Shown one piece after another: positions 17,087 through 25,390 of a stretch of DNA of 64,000 nt. This stretch comes from Aequitasia blattaphilus (lineage in GTDB: Bacteria > Bacillota > Clostridia > Lachnospirales > Lachnospiraceae): contig NZ_JAMXOD010000005.1 of assembly GCF_024721305.1 (NCBI RefSeq), positions 1-64,000 on the forward strand. The letters run 5' to 3'. Below the pieces are notes generated by a model. The model worked only from the letters and a program-made list of their open reading frames with translations. It was not told where the DNA came from and did no database searches. Within the stretch, counting starts at the first letter, position 1, and every line of letters starts with the position of its first letter. The translations under genes and the position numbers were made by a program.

Positions 17087-17743
17087 CTACTCCAAAAGTG
17101 TTTTTCTAGGCCGAATAGTTGCCGAATATAGCTTGCAAAGAAATAGGCTTAGCAATACTCCTCCTAAAATATCGGTAAACCAATGAACTCCAGAAATAAG
17201 ACGTCCAATAATTGTAATCAAAATGAGTGCTATGGCTAGGATTTCTAATATTTTTCTCACCTTTTTATTCTTTACTCTGATATGAAACTGCATCTTTGCA
17301 GTGCTCATGATACAAAAAACAATCATCGTATGTGAGGAAGGATAAGATGCCTCTAAATGTCCATTCATTAAGATAGGCCTATAATTTACAATCCACTTTT
17401 CAAAGAAAATGTATACACCAATCACAGCACCATAGAAGATTCCCAGTGCAATAATATCTTTATCTACCTTTCCAATCCCTCTTCTTTTTATAAGCTGAAC
17501 AGTACCCAGGCATGCAAACCCGAAGGCTGTAATAAGGGCTACTATTCCAAGCCAATCCGTTATGTGATACCACATCAGATTTACACCAAACAGTTGAAAA
17601 ACATATTGATTAAGTGTCGCAAAACCTACGGAAGACCCTTTCGGACCAATTGCCCTTACATCAATCGTTTTCATGATTATTGTGAACAAAATAAATAGTA
17701 CTCCTAACAGACTTGCTTGCATTAACTTTCTTTTCATTTTCAT
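17087..17743 (-). CDS. PAP2-family membrane phosphatase
   Basis: About 218 residues from ATG 17743, which follows AAAGGAG; an earlier in-frame ATG at 17776 has no such site. Six membrane segments carry the three phosphatase motifs: KWIVNYRP (C1), SYPSSHT (C2) and GRLISGVHWFTD (C3), so the catalytic His and Asp are present and face outwards. Enzymes of this family remove phosphate from lipid phosphates such as undecaprenyl pyrophosphate or phosphatidylglycerol phosphate. It stands alone between tetR and the XRE gene. Confidence 0.9.
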   Translation of the reverse strand: MKMKRKLMQASLLGVLFILFTIIMKTIDVRAIGPKGSSVGFATLNQYVFQLFGVNLMWYHITDWLGIVALITAFGFACLGTVQLIKRRGIGKVDKDIIALGIFYGAVIGVYIFFEKWIVNYRPILMNGHLEASYPSSHTMIVFCIMSTAKMQFHIRVKNKKVRKILEILAIALILITIIGRLISGVHWFTDILGGVLLSLFLCKLYSATIRPRKTLLE

Positions 17744-17790
17744 AATTTCTATTTCTCCTTTGTTTTTTTTAAACATAGCACAAAAGAAAA

Positions 17791-17813
17791 AAAGAGCGCT
17801 AGAAACGCTCTTT
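17791..17813 (-). terminator. Terminator of the membrane XRE gene
   Basis: On the minus strand AAAGAGCG pairs with CGCTCTTT around TTTCTAG and runs into TTTTTTTC. It lies just downstream of the XRE-family gene. Confidence 0.75.
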
Positions 17814-17835
17814 CACATGGGTGATACTTTCCGTA

Positions 17836-18441
17836 TCATTGCCACTTTATAAGTAATATCCCCTTGATTATCAACAAACTAAGTAAAAATGATCCGGGAT
17901 AAGGATGACGTGCTACAATGGAAAACAGAAGCAAAAATGTATTCAGTGCAAGACTGATTATCCCTCTGTACTTCTCCCAGATTCGATTTTTAATATTTTG
18001 TAACGCCAGCTCTACAATACCGAATAGAACGGTTATGACAATTGCGATGCAATAAATAATCTGCACATAGTCTTTTGTATCCTGAAGCGTGAAAAGGGAG
18101 ACCATTCTGACTCTCTCCCCTTCCTGCTGCCCAAAAAACGGCAGAAATATTAGTAACACCGTAATGCAATCCAATAAACCAAAGAACAGATTGCCCATCG
18201 CACCGGTTTTTTCTTTCTGCTCTGACTCTGCAAGAGAGATTATTTCTTCTCCGGAAAGCAGCTCATCAATGGATACTGCAAAAAGTTTTGCAATTGCCTT
18301 TAACGATTCTATACTTGGAAGTCCTCTGCCGGATTCCCATTTTGAAACAGCCGTACGAGACACAAACAACGCTTCTGCAAGTTCTTCCTGCGTCCATCCT
18401 TTTTGTTTTCGTAACAGTTGTATTTTCTCACTTAATTCCAT
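17836..18441 (-). CDS. XRE-family regulator with membrane domain
   Basis: A 201-residue protein. Residues 5-58 form a clear XRE helix-turn-helix (LRKQKGWTQEELAEALFVSRTAVSKWESG). After a linker there are four hydrophobic segments from about residue 85 to the C-terminus, so it is a membrane-bound transcription factor, a type common in Clostridia and often linked to sensing of cell-envelope changes. Its target is not evident; the MacB-like ABC operon lies directly upstream in the same direction. Confidence 0.87.
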   Translation of the reverse strand: MELSEKIQLLRKQKGWTQEELAEALFVSRTAVSKWESGRGLPSIESLKAIAKLFAVSIDELLSGEEIISLAESEQKEKTGAMGNLFFGLLDCITVLLIFLPFFGQQEGERVRMVSLFTLQDTKDYVQIIYCIAIVITVLFGIVELALQNIKNRIWEKYRGIISLALNTFLLLFSIVARHPYPGSFLLSLLIIKGILLIKWQ

Positions 18442-18504
18442 TTTATTTATATTCCTTTCTCAAATTGCACTTTTTCATTATACACTTTTCGAAAGAATTT
18501 TCCA

Positions 18505-19902
18505 CTAATCTCCCCGTATTGCTGCCAGTGGACTTAGCTTCATCCCTCGTGAAGCCGGCAGCATTCCTGCCAAAACACCTACAATAACTGCAAAAAATAT
18601 TGCTGCCAGAGCTAACCAAATCGGGATATACGAAATGTCTCTGCTCAACCCCATTGCTGCCCCTCCCTGGGCAACCAGAAAATTAATAATGCCAGATAAA
18701 ATAAAACTGAGAGTACATCCAATAACGCCTCCAAATAATCCGATACTTGCCGCTTCTAACAGAAACATCCTGCGAATACTCTTTAAACTGCATCCCAATA
18801 CTTTCATGACTCCTATTTCTTTCGTTCTTTCATAGATGGACATCATCATCGTATTTGCAATTCCGATTGCTGCGACAAACAAGGACACTGCACCGATTCC
18901 ACCAAGTGCTGCTTGTATCATAAAGAATTGCTTTTTCATGCTGTCCAGATAATCTTGGTTCGTTTGAACATTGAATCCCATATTCTTTATTTCATTTATC
19001 ACTTGATCCACATTCTCTATGTCATCTACGACAACCTCTGCTGATGTGTAACAAAAATCCCGATATGCTTTTCCCGATTTTGTTGTTGGCTGTCCCGGAA
19101 TCACATTTCCTTGAAACTCCTTTTTCAGCACCTTTCTCAAAGCATCAATGTCACAGTACACATAATAAGAATTCATCGAATACGCTTCGATTCCACCTTC
19201 CATTACTCCACTTGCCTTTACCACCTGTTTGTTTACAGTTTTCACCTTTGTGGCTTCATCAACTGTTTCTGCGTTCTGGGATTTTTCAAGGCTTTTAAAA
19301 TAATTATCAGTATCCAGAATAAGAAACACAGAGTCTTTTGTTAAATCAATATTGGGAATTTCTCCCGTTTCCCAATACCCCTTATTCGTTCCCTTTTCCA
19401 AAAAATCTGCCAAAACTGCATTGCCATAAACCAGCTCTAACCGACTGCCTCCTGGCGTGGGCATTTTTCCATATCCAAGCTTTAGATTTTTATTTTCAAG
19501 GCCTTCCTTTGTCGAAGCATATAATTGTATATAGGCCTCGTAATTTCCTTTCAGTGCCACTGCCGTCATTTGGTATTGAGGATTTATACTGCTGATATGT
19601 TCTATTTCTTTTAGTTTCGCCAAAGTACTGTCTGTAACGTATTTCTCTACATCCTCCTGTTCACCAGCATTTCCAGAATAAAAATAGCTCTCACCCGCTT
19701 CAGCGCCAGATACCGTAATCGTCTTTAGTCCTCCCGACTCTTCCACCTCCTGAAGCATGGATTGCTGTAATCCTAAACCCAAGGAAATCATGGTTACAAT
19801 TGAGGCTGTTCCAATGACAACGCCTAAAACTGTTAAAAATGTGCGAAGGCGTCTTTTTCTTAAATTGTCCAAACTAATCTTCAGAATATCCCTCAAGTGC
19901 AT
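18505..19902 (-). CDS. MacB/FtsX-type ABC permease
   Basis: A 465-residue protein with an N-terminal membrane helix (RTFLTVLGVVIGTASIVTMISLG), a large extracytoplasmic MacB-type domain of about 250 residues, and three C-terminal helices with the FtsX motif (ANTMMMSIYERTKEIGVMKVLG). This is the mechanotransmission design, in which ATP hydrolysis moves an outside domain rather than passing substrate through the membrane. It is the third gene of a three-gene operon; its start overlaps the end of the adaptor gene by 29 bp. Confidence 0.9.
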   Translation of the reverse strand: MHLRDILKISLDNLRKRRLRTFLTVLGVVIGTASIVTMISLGLGLQQSMLQEVEESGGLKTITVSGAEAGESYFYSGNAGEQEDVEKYVTDSTLAKLKEIEHISSINPQYQMTAVALKGNYEAYIQLYASTKEGLENKNLKLGYGKMPTPGGSRLELVYGNAVLADFLEKGTNKGYWETGEIPNIDLTKDSVFLILDTDNYFKSLEKSQNAETVDEATKVKTVNKQVVKASGVMEGGIEAYSMNSYYVYCDIDALRKVLKKEFQGNVIPGQPTTKSGKAYRDFCYTSAEVVVDDIENVDQVINEIKNMGFNVQTNQDYLDSMKKQFFMIQAALGGIGAVSLFVAAIGIANTMMMSIYERTKEIGVMKVLGCSLKSIRRMFLLEAASIGLFGGVIGCTLSFILSGIINFLVAQGGAAMGLSRDISYIPIWLALAAIFFAVIVGVLAGMLPASRGMKLSPLAAIRGD

Positions 19903-21343
19903 CCAATAACTCCTCCTCTATTTGGTCTTTTCCGTTGCCCTTTTTCTTTTTTACTTTTAAAATAATTGTTACAAAAACTCCCAGAATAACAATCCCTGCT
20001 ACGATTGGTACAATTGGAATTCCACTTTTTTCTTTCTGTGGAACATCCATTTCAGACACTGTTGTGTCTTCACCTTTCTCAATCTTTATTGTCATTTCTT
20101 TTGTCATGGTTTGCTGATTGCCTGCTTCATCCTCATAGGATACCGTCATCGTAATTGCATCCCCTTTTGGTGCTGCTTTCGTTCCTTTTAGCATCACATC
20201 AATACTTGCGGTCGCACCGGATTCCACGTGCCCCAGAAAGATTTCTTCCTTTTCAATGGCTGCGCCGGTAAAACTGGCCTTTACATTATAAAGCTTAATA
20301 CGTCCGAGATTATAGAGATTACACATGACATTGCTTTCTTCACCAACCGTAATTTCATCTGGCGCAATGTCAAAATCGGAAAGTTCAAATCGTGGGCTTT
20401 GCCTGACAGACAAAGCCAATTCAGAATTGCCTTCTATTTGATTTCCACTTCCATCTTCATAAACCATTTTTAGACCCAGACCGTATGGCTTATTTACCAA
20501 ATCTGCTTTCGCATTTAAGTTAATACTAACTTCTCCTGCACCTCCCGCTCCTATACTGTCAATATAGACCGAACTGCTGCCCGATGTAGGCAGAAATGCA
20601 GGTGCTACATTTTCTTCCTTGCCTTCTGAGGATGCATTAAAATCAAAAAGCATATTGGAAACTGTTGTTGTTTTCGAAGTGTTTTTTAACTGAACAAATA
20701 AAGTAAAATTAGCTCCTGTCCTCACTTCTGCCGGTTCCGTACGAAATCCGGTGACAATGACTCTTGGCACCGCCTTATTTCCAGTAGAACCACTGCCGCT
20801 GTACACAGGCTCCCCATTACTAACCATAGGCATTTCTCCCATCCCTTCTTCTGGCTCTCCTTCACTCTCTCCTTCTGGTTCTTCCTGAGGCTGAGGTTCT
20901 TCAATGGGCTCTGGTACCTTTCCGTTTACATAGATAAGGCGCTGGCTTACTTCCATGTCTTTTGCTTCTGCTACAAAAACCACATTATATCTTTTGTTTT
21001 CAATATTGTTTTTCCCTGTCAAATTGAAGGATACAACCGCTTCCTCCCCTGGATTTAAGCTTTTTATCACTTCTTTATATTCCTGAAACTCTGTGGCAAA
21101 TGGCCACTGGGAACCATCCATTCCCAAATCCGGGTGTACCTCTATATTTTCTACTATATTTTCCGTTTCATTTTTTACTTTTAATCCAATTTGAATTGCC
21201 TCACCCGAAACCACCTCAGGTGTTCTTTCCTCCACAACACTTAAGCTAAGTCCAGCTGCTGCAAAAGCCGTCATGGGAAATGCGCCTCCTACAAAACACA
21301 GTAGAACCATTATTCCTGCTAGTATACTTTTCATCCTTCTCAT
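19874..21343 (-). CDS. Membrane-anchored NEW3/CARDB-like domain protein, ABC partner
   Basis: A 489-residue protein with a signal peptide (about 1-30, ending TAFAAA), two to three beta-sandwich domains of the NEW3/CARDB type (segments such as SGEAIQIGLKVKNETENIVENI and GANFTLFVQLKNTSKTTTVSN), a Glu/Pro-rich linker (about 145-165), and a C-terminal membrane helix (IPIVPIVAGIVILGVFVTIIL) with a Lys-rich tail. In gram-negative MacAB the adaptor is a coiled-coil MacA; here a beta-sandwich protein fills the position between ATPase and permease. It starts directly at the TAA of the ATPase gene (TAAATG), so synthesis is coupled. Confidence 0.8.
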   Translation of the reverse strand: MRRMKSILAGIMVLLCFVGGAFPMTAFAAAGLSLSVVEERTPEVVSGEAIQIGLKVKNETENIVENIEVHPDLGMDGSQWPFATEFQEYKEVIKSLNPGEEAVVSFNLTGKNNIENKRYNVVFVAEAKDMEVSQRLIYVNGKVPEPIEEPQPQEEPEGESEGEPEEGMGEMPMVSNGEPVYSGSGSTGNKAVPRVIVTGFRTEPAEVRTGANFTLFVQLKNTSKTTTVSNMLFDFNASSEGKEENVAPAFLPTSGSSSVYIDSIGAGGAGEVSINLNAKADLVNKPYGLGLKMVYEDGSGNQIEGNSELALSVRQSPRFELSDFDIAPDEITVGEESNVMCNLYNLGRIKLYNVKASFTGAAIEKEEIFLGHVESGATASIDVMLKGTKAAPKGDAITMTVSYEDEAGNQQTMTKEMTIKIEKGEDTTVSEMDVPQKEKSGIPIVPIVAGIVILGVFVTIILKVKKKKGNGKDQIEEELLDALEGYSED

Positions 21344-22048
21344 TTAGTTTCCCTCTTTTCTCCTATGATCTATTATTTTAATAATCCGTCCATCACGTAT
21401 GTGAAATACCCGGTCTGCATAATTTGCAAGCTCTTCATCATGGGTTACCATAATAAGTGTTTTCTTATTCTCCCGGACAACACGCTGCATTAATTCCATA
21501 ATCTCTTTTGAAGTCTGAGAATCTAAATTCCCTGTAGGCTCATCTGCAAATATAATCTTAGGATTTACAACCAATGCTCTTGCAACCCCTATTCTTTGCT
21601 GCTGTCCGCCAGACATTTGGGTTGGAATGTGCTTTTCATGTTTTGTAAGCTTTACGAGCCGAAGCATTTCTTCTGCTCTTTTCATACGCTCCTTTTTGGA
21701 CACTCCCATGAAGCTTAGGGGGAATGCTATATTCTCCACGGCATTTAAGGTACTCATCAAATGAAAGGACTGGAATATAAAGCCTACATTCTCTCTTCGA
21801 AAACTCACCAGCTCTTCCTCTGTTCTGCCTTCAATGTGCTCTTTATTTATAATCACCTCACCCTTTGTAGGAGGTTCTAAGCCAGCCAGCAGATTAAGAA
21901 GAGTTGATTTACCAGAACCTGAGGTACCCACAATCGCACAGAATTCACCTTTCTCGATAGAGAAATTTACCTCATATAAAGCCTTTACAATCTCATCTCC
22001 AACCTTATAGAGCTTTGATAAGTTTTTAACCTTGATAATTTCTTCCAT
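21344..22048 (-). CDS. ABC transporter ATPase, MacB/LolD type
   Basis: About 234 residues from ATG 22048, which has AAGGAG upstream; a reading starting 105 bases earlier has none. Motifs: Walker A GTSGSGKST near residue 41, Q-loop FIFQSFHLM, signature MSGGQQQR, Walker [14 protein letters not shown] and the H-loop VTHDEEL. It powers the membrane-anchored partner and permease encoded just downstream in the same operon. Confidence 0.93.
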   Translation of the reverse strand: MEEIIKVKNLSKLYKVGDEIVKALYEVNFSIEKGEFCAIVGTSGSGKSTLLNLLAGLEPPTKGEVIINKEHIEGRTEEELVSFRRENVGFIFQSFHLMSTLNAVENIAFPLSFMGVSKKERMKRAEEMLRLVKLTKHEKHIPTQMSGGQQQRIGVARALVVNPKIIFADEPTGNLDSQTSKEIMELMQRVVRENKKTLIMVTHDEELANYADRVFHIRDGRIIKIIDHRRKEGN

Positions 22049-22135
22049 ATGTTCTCTCTCCTTACTGTTTCTCAGTATAGAAGGGAAAACGAAAGATTTT
22101 TTTGTCATCTTTCTGAAGATTTTCTTAAGAAAAAA

Positions 22136-22161
22136 TAGAGCCTGCATCTGCAAGCTCTATC
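22136..22161 (-). terminator. Terminator downstream of ogt
   Basis: Minus-strand ATAGAGCTTGC pairs with GCAGGCTCTAT around a short loop and is followed by TTTTTTC. It separates ogt from the ABC operon. Confidence 0.8.
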
Positions 22162-22212
22162 CTATACTTTCTTATCTGATTAGATTATCCATCATCTCTT
22201 TATAACGCTTTG

Positions 22213-22722
22213 TTAATTGCTATCTGTCCCCTCCTCATGTTCCAATAAGTGTCTCTTCTTCTCAATTCCACCTGCATACCCCGTCAAGCTTCCATCTGTC
22301 CCTATCACTCTGTGGCAGGGAATGATAACCGATATTGGATTATGTCCCACTGCTCCTCCAACTGCCTGAGCAGACATCGTAGGTTTCCCCATTTTCTCTG
22401 CCATCTTTCTGGCAATTTCTTTATAAGTAATCGTTTCTCCATAGGGAATCTCACACAGGATTTCCCAGACCTCCTTACGAAACTCACTTCCGATTGGCGC
22501 AAGAGGTAATAATTTTATATCCGGCTTCTTTCCATCAAAATAGTTCTTCAGCCATTCCTTTGTTTTCGCAAAAACAAGGATATCTTCCTTTTCAATCATC
22601 TCGTCAAAAATCTCTTCCCCGTGATACTTCTGTCCTTTTAGCCACAAACCAATTAGATTCTCTTCATCCGATGCCAAGGTCATTATACCAATTGGTGAAT
22701 TATAATCTGTTCGATAAATCAT
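22213..22722 (-). CDS. ogt: Methylated-DNA--protein-cysteine methyltransferase
   Basis: About 169 residues from ATG 22722, directly preceded by AAGGAGG. The C-terminal domain has the active-site motif IPCHRVIG near residue 140 and the SAQAVGGAVGHNP region that forms the DNA-contacting helix and Asn hinge. The protein transfers the methyl group of O6-methylguanine to its own cysteine. It is a single gene, divergent from the Bce-type regulator. Confidence 0.95.
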   Translation of the reverse strand: MIYRTDYNSPIGIMTLASDEENLIGLWLKGQKYHGEEIFDEMIEKEDILVFAKTKEWLKNYFDGKKPDIKLLPLAPIGSEFRKEVWEILCEIPYGETITYKEIARKMAEKMGKPTMSAQAVGGAVGHNPISVIIPCHRVIGTDGSLTGYAGGIEKKRHLLEHEEGTDSN

Positions 22723-22859
22723 CCGTCTCCTCCTTTTCCCCACTACTCATACGATATAATCGGAGAAATCATTTGTCAATGTGATTTCATTTTTATTTTG
22801 CATTTTATAATTCGGACACTTATACTCTAATTAACGAAAAATAATACGAGGTCTTACAT

Positions 22860-23540
22860 ATGAATGAAAATATTACCATCATGCTTGTTGAGGATGATGA
22901 CGTACTGAAAAATGAATTAAGAAACTACTTGTGCAAATGGGGGTATGCAGTCACAGAACCTGTTGATCTTCAAGATATCACCACCGAATTTCATAAACCT
23001 CATCCTCATGTTGTTCTGATGGATATCGGACTCCCCTACTTTGATGGCTACTATTGGTGCAAAAAAATCCGAGAGTTTTCCAAAGTTCCTATTCTTTTTA
23101 TCAGCAGCCGAAATGATGACAGGGATAAAATAATGGCCATTACACAAGGCGGAGATGATTACGTAGAAAAACCATTTAATCTCGAACTGCTAAGGGCAAA
23201 AATTGATGCCATTTTAAGAAGAACATACGAATATCGGATCAAGAAAACTCTCTCTCTTGATACAAACCTTTTCTTCGACTATGGAACCCATGACCTTACC
23301 TTTCAGGATAGGAAAATCGAACTGACAAAATCAGAAACGCGAATCCTTATCTATTTGATTGAGCATAAAGGAGAAGTCGTTACCAGAGAGGAACTAATGG
23401 ATCAGCTTTGGAGCACCGATGAGTTTGTCTCTGACAGTACCTTAACCACCCTTATCTCACGTTTACGTACAAAAATTGCCCATTACTATAAAAATGATTT
23501 TATACAAACCAAGAAAGGACAAGGATATTTCATAAAATGA
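22860..23540 (+). CDS. Bce-type OmpR-family response regulator
   Basis: A 226-residue protein with a receiver domain (acidic EDDD at 12-15, phospho-acceptor Asp in VVLMDIGLP near residue 57, and Lys in VEKPFN) and a C-terminal OmpR winged helix (recognition segment SDSTLTTLISRLRTKI). It pairs with the intramembrane-sensing kinase that starts 4 bp before its stop, and controls the ABC genes downstream through a TNACA-N4-TGTAA site. Such modules respond to bacitracin or lantibiotics. Confidence 0.92.
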   Translation: MNENITIMLVEDDDVLKNELRNYLCKWGYAVTEPVDLQDITTEFHKPHPHVVLMDIGLPYFDGYYWCKKIREFSKVPILFISSRNDDRDKIMAITQGGDDYVEKPFNLELLRAKIDAILRRTYEYRIKKTLSLDTNLFFDYGTHDLTFQDRKIELTKSETRILIYLIEHKGEVVTREELMDQLWSTDEFVSDSTLTTLISRLRTKIAHYYKNDFIQTKKGQGYFIK

Positions 23541-24529
23541 CCTATTTCAAAAAATACTTCAAATATCTATTCCTGATTTTCCTTACAATTCTTTCTTTCA
23601 ACCTCTACTTTTTATTTCTGCTTCCAACTGTAAGGAAGCAATATCTCCTTTATCTGAATATACTGCTTTTTCTCATATTATTCATATTTTTTTGCATTGA
23701 ATACTATCAGTTTCGTAAAAGAGAACAACATATTACAGATTTACTAACAAAAGAAACTATCATCACTTCTGAAATGAATGCATTCGAGAATAAGGACATT
23801 GCTCTTCATGATATCGAAATACTAAATCTGGAGCTTCAGGAAGAATATGATAAACTGTGTGATTTGCAAGACTACTTCACAAAATGGTGTCACGAGATAA
23901 AGACTCCTTTGTCTGCGTCTCTGCTTTTAACGGAGCAGATCGAGGATTCCTTTCAAAAATCAGCCCTAAGAGAACAGTTAGAGAAAATCACACGTTCTTT
24001 GAATACAGCCTTACTGGGTACAAAGATTCAAAGCAGCCTTCTTGATCTTACAATCAGTCCTACTCCTCTTTTAAGCTGCGTGAATGCTTCCATAAAGAAT
24101 AATCGCTTCTTTTTGATTCGAAAAAAATTCGAACTGGATATTAATAGCGACAACGAAACCGTCTATACAGATGCCGCTTGGCTTACCTATGTTTTAGATC
24201 AGCTTCTTAGTAATGCACTGAAATATCAGGGAAATGAGAGTCCCGTTATAAAAATATGGAGTGAGACTTCTTCCGATGGAATCATTTCTCTACATATCCA
24301 AGACAATGGAGAAGGCATTAAATCACATGATATAGGGCGTGTATTCGAGAAAGGATTTACCGGCAGCAATTACCATAACGGCAAATACGAATCTACCGGT
24401 ATGGGACTTTATATGGCCAAAATAATCATTGACAAATTAGGGCATGAAATATTCGTAGAAAGCGTCTATACCAAATACACACGTTTCACAATCCGCTTTG
24501 AGGATAACCGGGAATTCTTTCTTCACTAA
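23537..24529 (+). CDS. Bce-type intramembrane-sensing histidine kinase
   Basis: A 330-residue kinase with two N-terminal membrane helices (about 8-30 and 36-58) joined by only a few residues, so it has no extracellular sensor; in Bce systems the partner permease does the sensing. The H-box is FTKWCHEIKTPLSAS near residue 115, followed by the N-box QLLSNALKYQ and glycine boxes DNGEGI and GMGLYMAK. It overlaps the regulator gene by 4 bp. Confidence 0.92.
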   Translation: MTYFKKYFKYLFLIFLTILSFNLYFLFLLPTVRKQYLLYLNILLFLILFIFFCIEYYQFRKREQHITDLLTKETIITSEMNAFENKDIALHDIEILNLELQEEYDKLCDLQDYFTKWCHEIKTPLSASLLLTEQIEDSFQKSALREQLEKITRSLNTALLGTKIQSSLLDLTISPTPLLSCVNASIKNNRFFLIRKKFELDINSDNETVYTDAAWLTYVLDQLLSNALKYQGNESPVIKIWSETSSDGIISLHIQDNGEGIKSHDIGRVFEKGFTGSNYHNGKYESTGMGLYMAKIIIDKLGHEIFVESVYTKYTRFTIRFEDNREFFLH

Positions 24530-24530
24530 T

Positions 24531-24604
24531 CTTACAAAAATGTAAGATACCAAGAAGTTTTGTAAGATGAATGAAAGGATTCTTTCTTCGATTCATTCTA
24601 TAAT
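24531..24604 (+). promoter_or_regulatory. BceR-type operator and promoter of the ABC genes
   Basis: CTTACA-AAAA-TGTAAG (24531-24546) is a perfect match to the known BceR-family consensus TNACA-N4-TGTAA. A second TGTAAGAT half-site begins 20 bp downstream at 24561, two helical turns away. A consensus -10 TATAAT lies at 24599-24604 with a poor -35, as expected when the regulator activates. Confidence 0.85.
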
Positions 24605-24628
24605 TGTAATCGTAAGGAGGAATTAAAA

Positions 24629-25390
24629 ATGACGAATAAAAAAGTAATCGAAATTAAGCACTTAATAAAAAGCTACGGATTAAAAGGGTTTCAAACCCCG
24701 GTGCTAAAAGGAATCGATCTTACGGTGTATCAACATGATTTCATAAGCATTATGGGACCCAGCGGTTCCGGCAAAACCACGCTGCTAAATATCCTGTCTT
24801 CTATCGACAAGCCTACAAAAGGTACCGTTCTTTTAGATGGAAAAGATATTACAAAAATGAAAAACAAAGAAATGTCTAAGCTGCGAAGAGATAAAATTGG
24901 TTTTGTATTTCAAGATTATAATCTTCTTGATACACTTACTCTAAGGGATAACATTGCCCTGCCCCTCTCTTTAAATGGAGCCTCTGGTAAAACCTGTCTC
25001 CAAAAAACGGGAGAATTGGCGGAAATGTTTGGATTATCCTCTCATTTGGACAAATATCCCTATCAGCTTTCCGGTGGGCAAAAGCAGCGCGGGGCAACAT
25101 GCAGAGCTCTTATTACCGATCCAGAAATCATATTCGCTGATGAGCCAACTGGAGCCTTGGATTCCAAATCAAGTAAAGACTTAATGCAATGCCTTCAAAG
25201 CGTTAATGAACAGAAAAAAGCTACGATTCTTATGGTGACCCATGACTCTTACTGTGCCTCTTATGCAAAAGATGTATTCATCTTGAAAGATGGACTCATC
25301 CAGTGCAAGCTTAGCCAGGGAACTGATCGAAAAGACTTCTTTGACCGTATTGTGAATACACAGTCCTCCATAGGAGGTGATTTCTCGTGA
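24629..25390 (+). CDS. Bce-type ABC transporter ATPase
   Basis: A 253-residue ATPase: Walker [10 protein letters not shown] near residue 45, Q-loop VFQDYNLLD, signature LSGGQKQRG, Walker [14 protein letters not shown] and H-loop [11 protein letters not shown]. The [12 protein letters not shown] and [19 protein letters not shown] stretches are typical of BceA-like proteins. AAGGAGG precedes the start and the gene overlaps the permease gene by 4 bp. Confidence 0.94.
   Translation: MTNKKVIEIKHLIKSYGLKGFQTPVLKGIDLTVYQHDFISIMGPSGSGKTTLLNILSSIDKPTKGTVLLDGKDITKMKNKEMSKLRRDKIGFVFQDYNLLDTLTLRDNIALPLSLNGASGKTCLQKTGELAEMFGLSSHLDKYPYQLSGGQKQRGATCRALITDPEIIFADEPTGALDSKSSKDLMQCLQSVNEQKKATILMVTHDSYCASYAKDVFILKDGLIQCKLSQGTDRKDFFDRIVNTQSSIGGDFS

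Noticed and set aside
22917-23147. Minus-strand open frame inside the Bce-type regulator
   Set aside because: Antisense shadow of a receiver domain.
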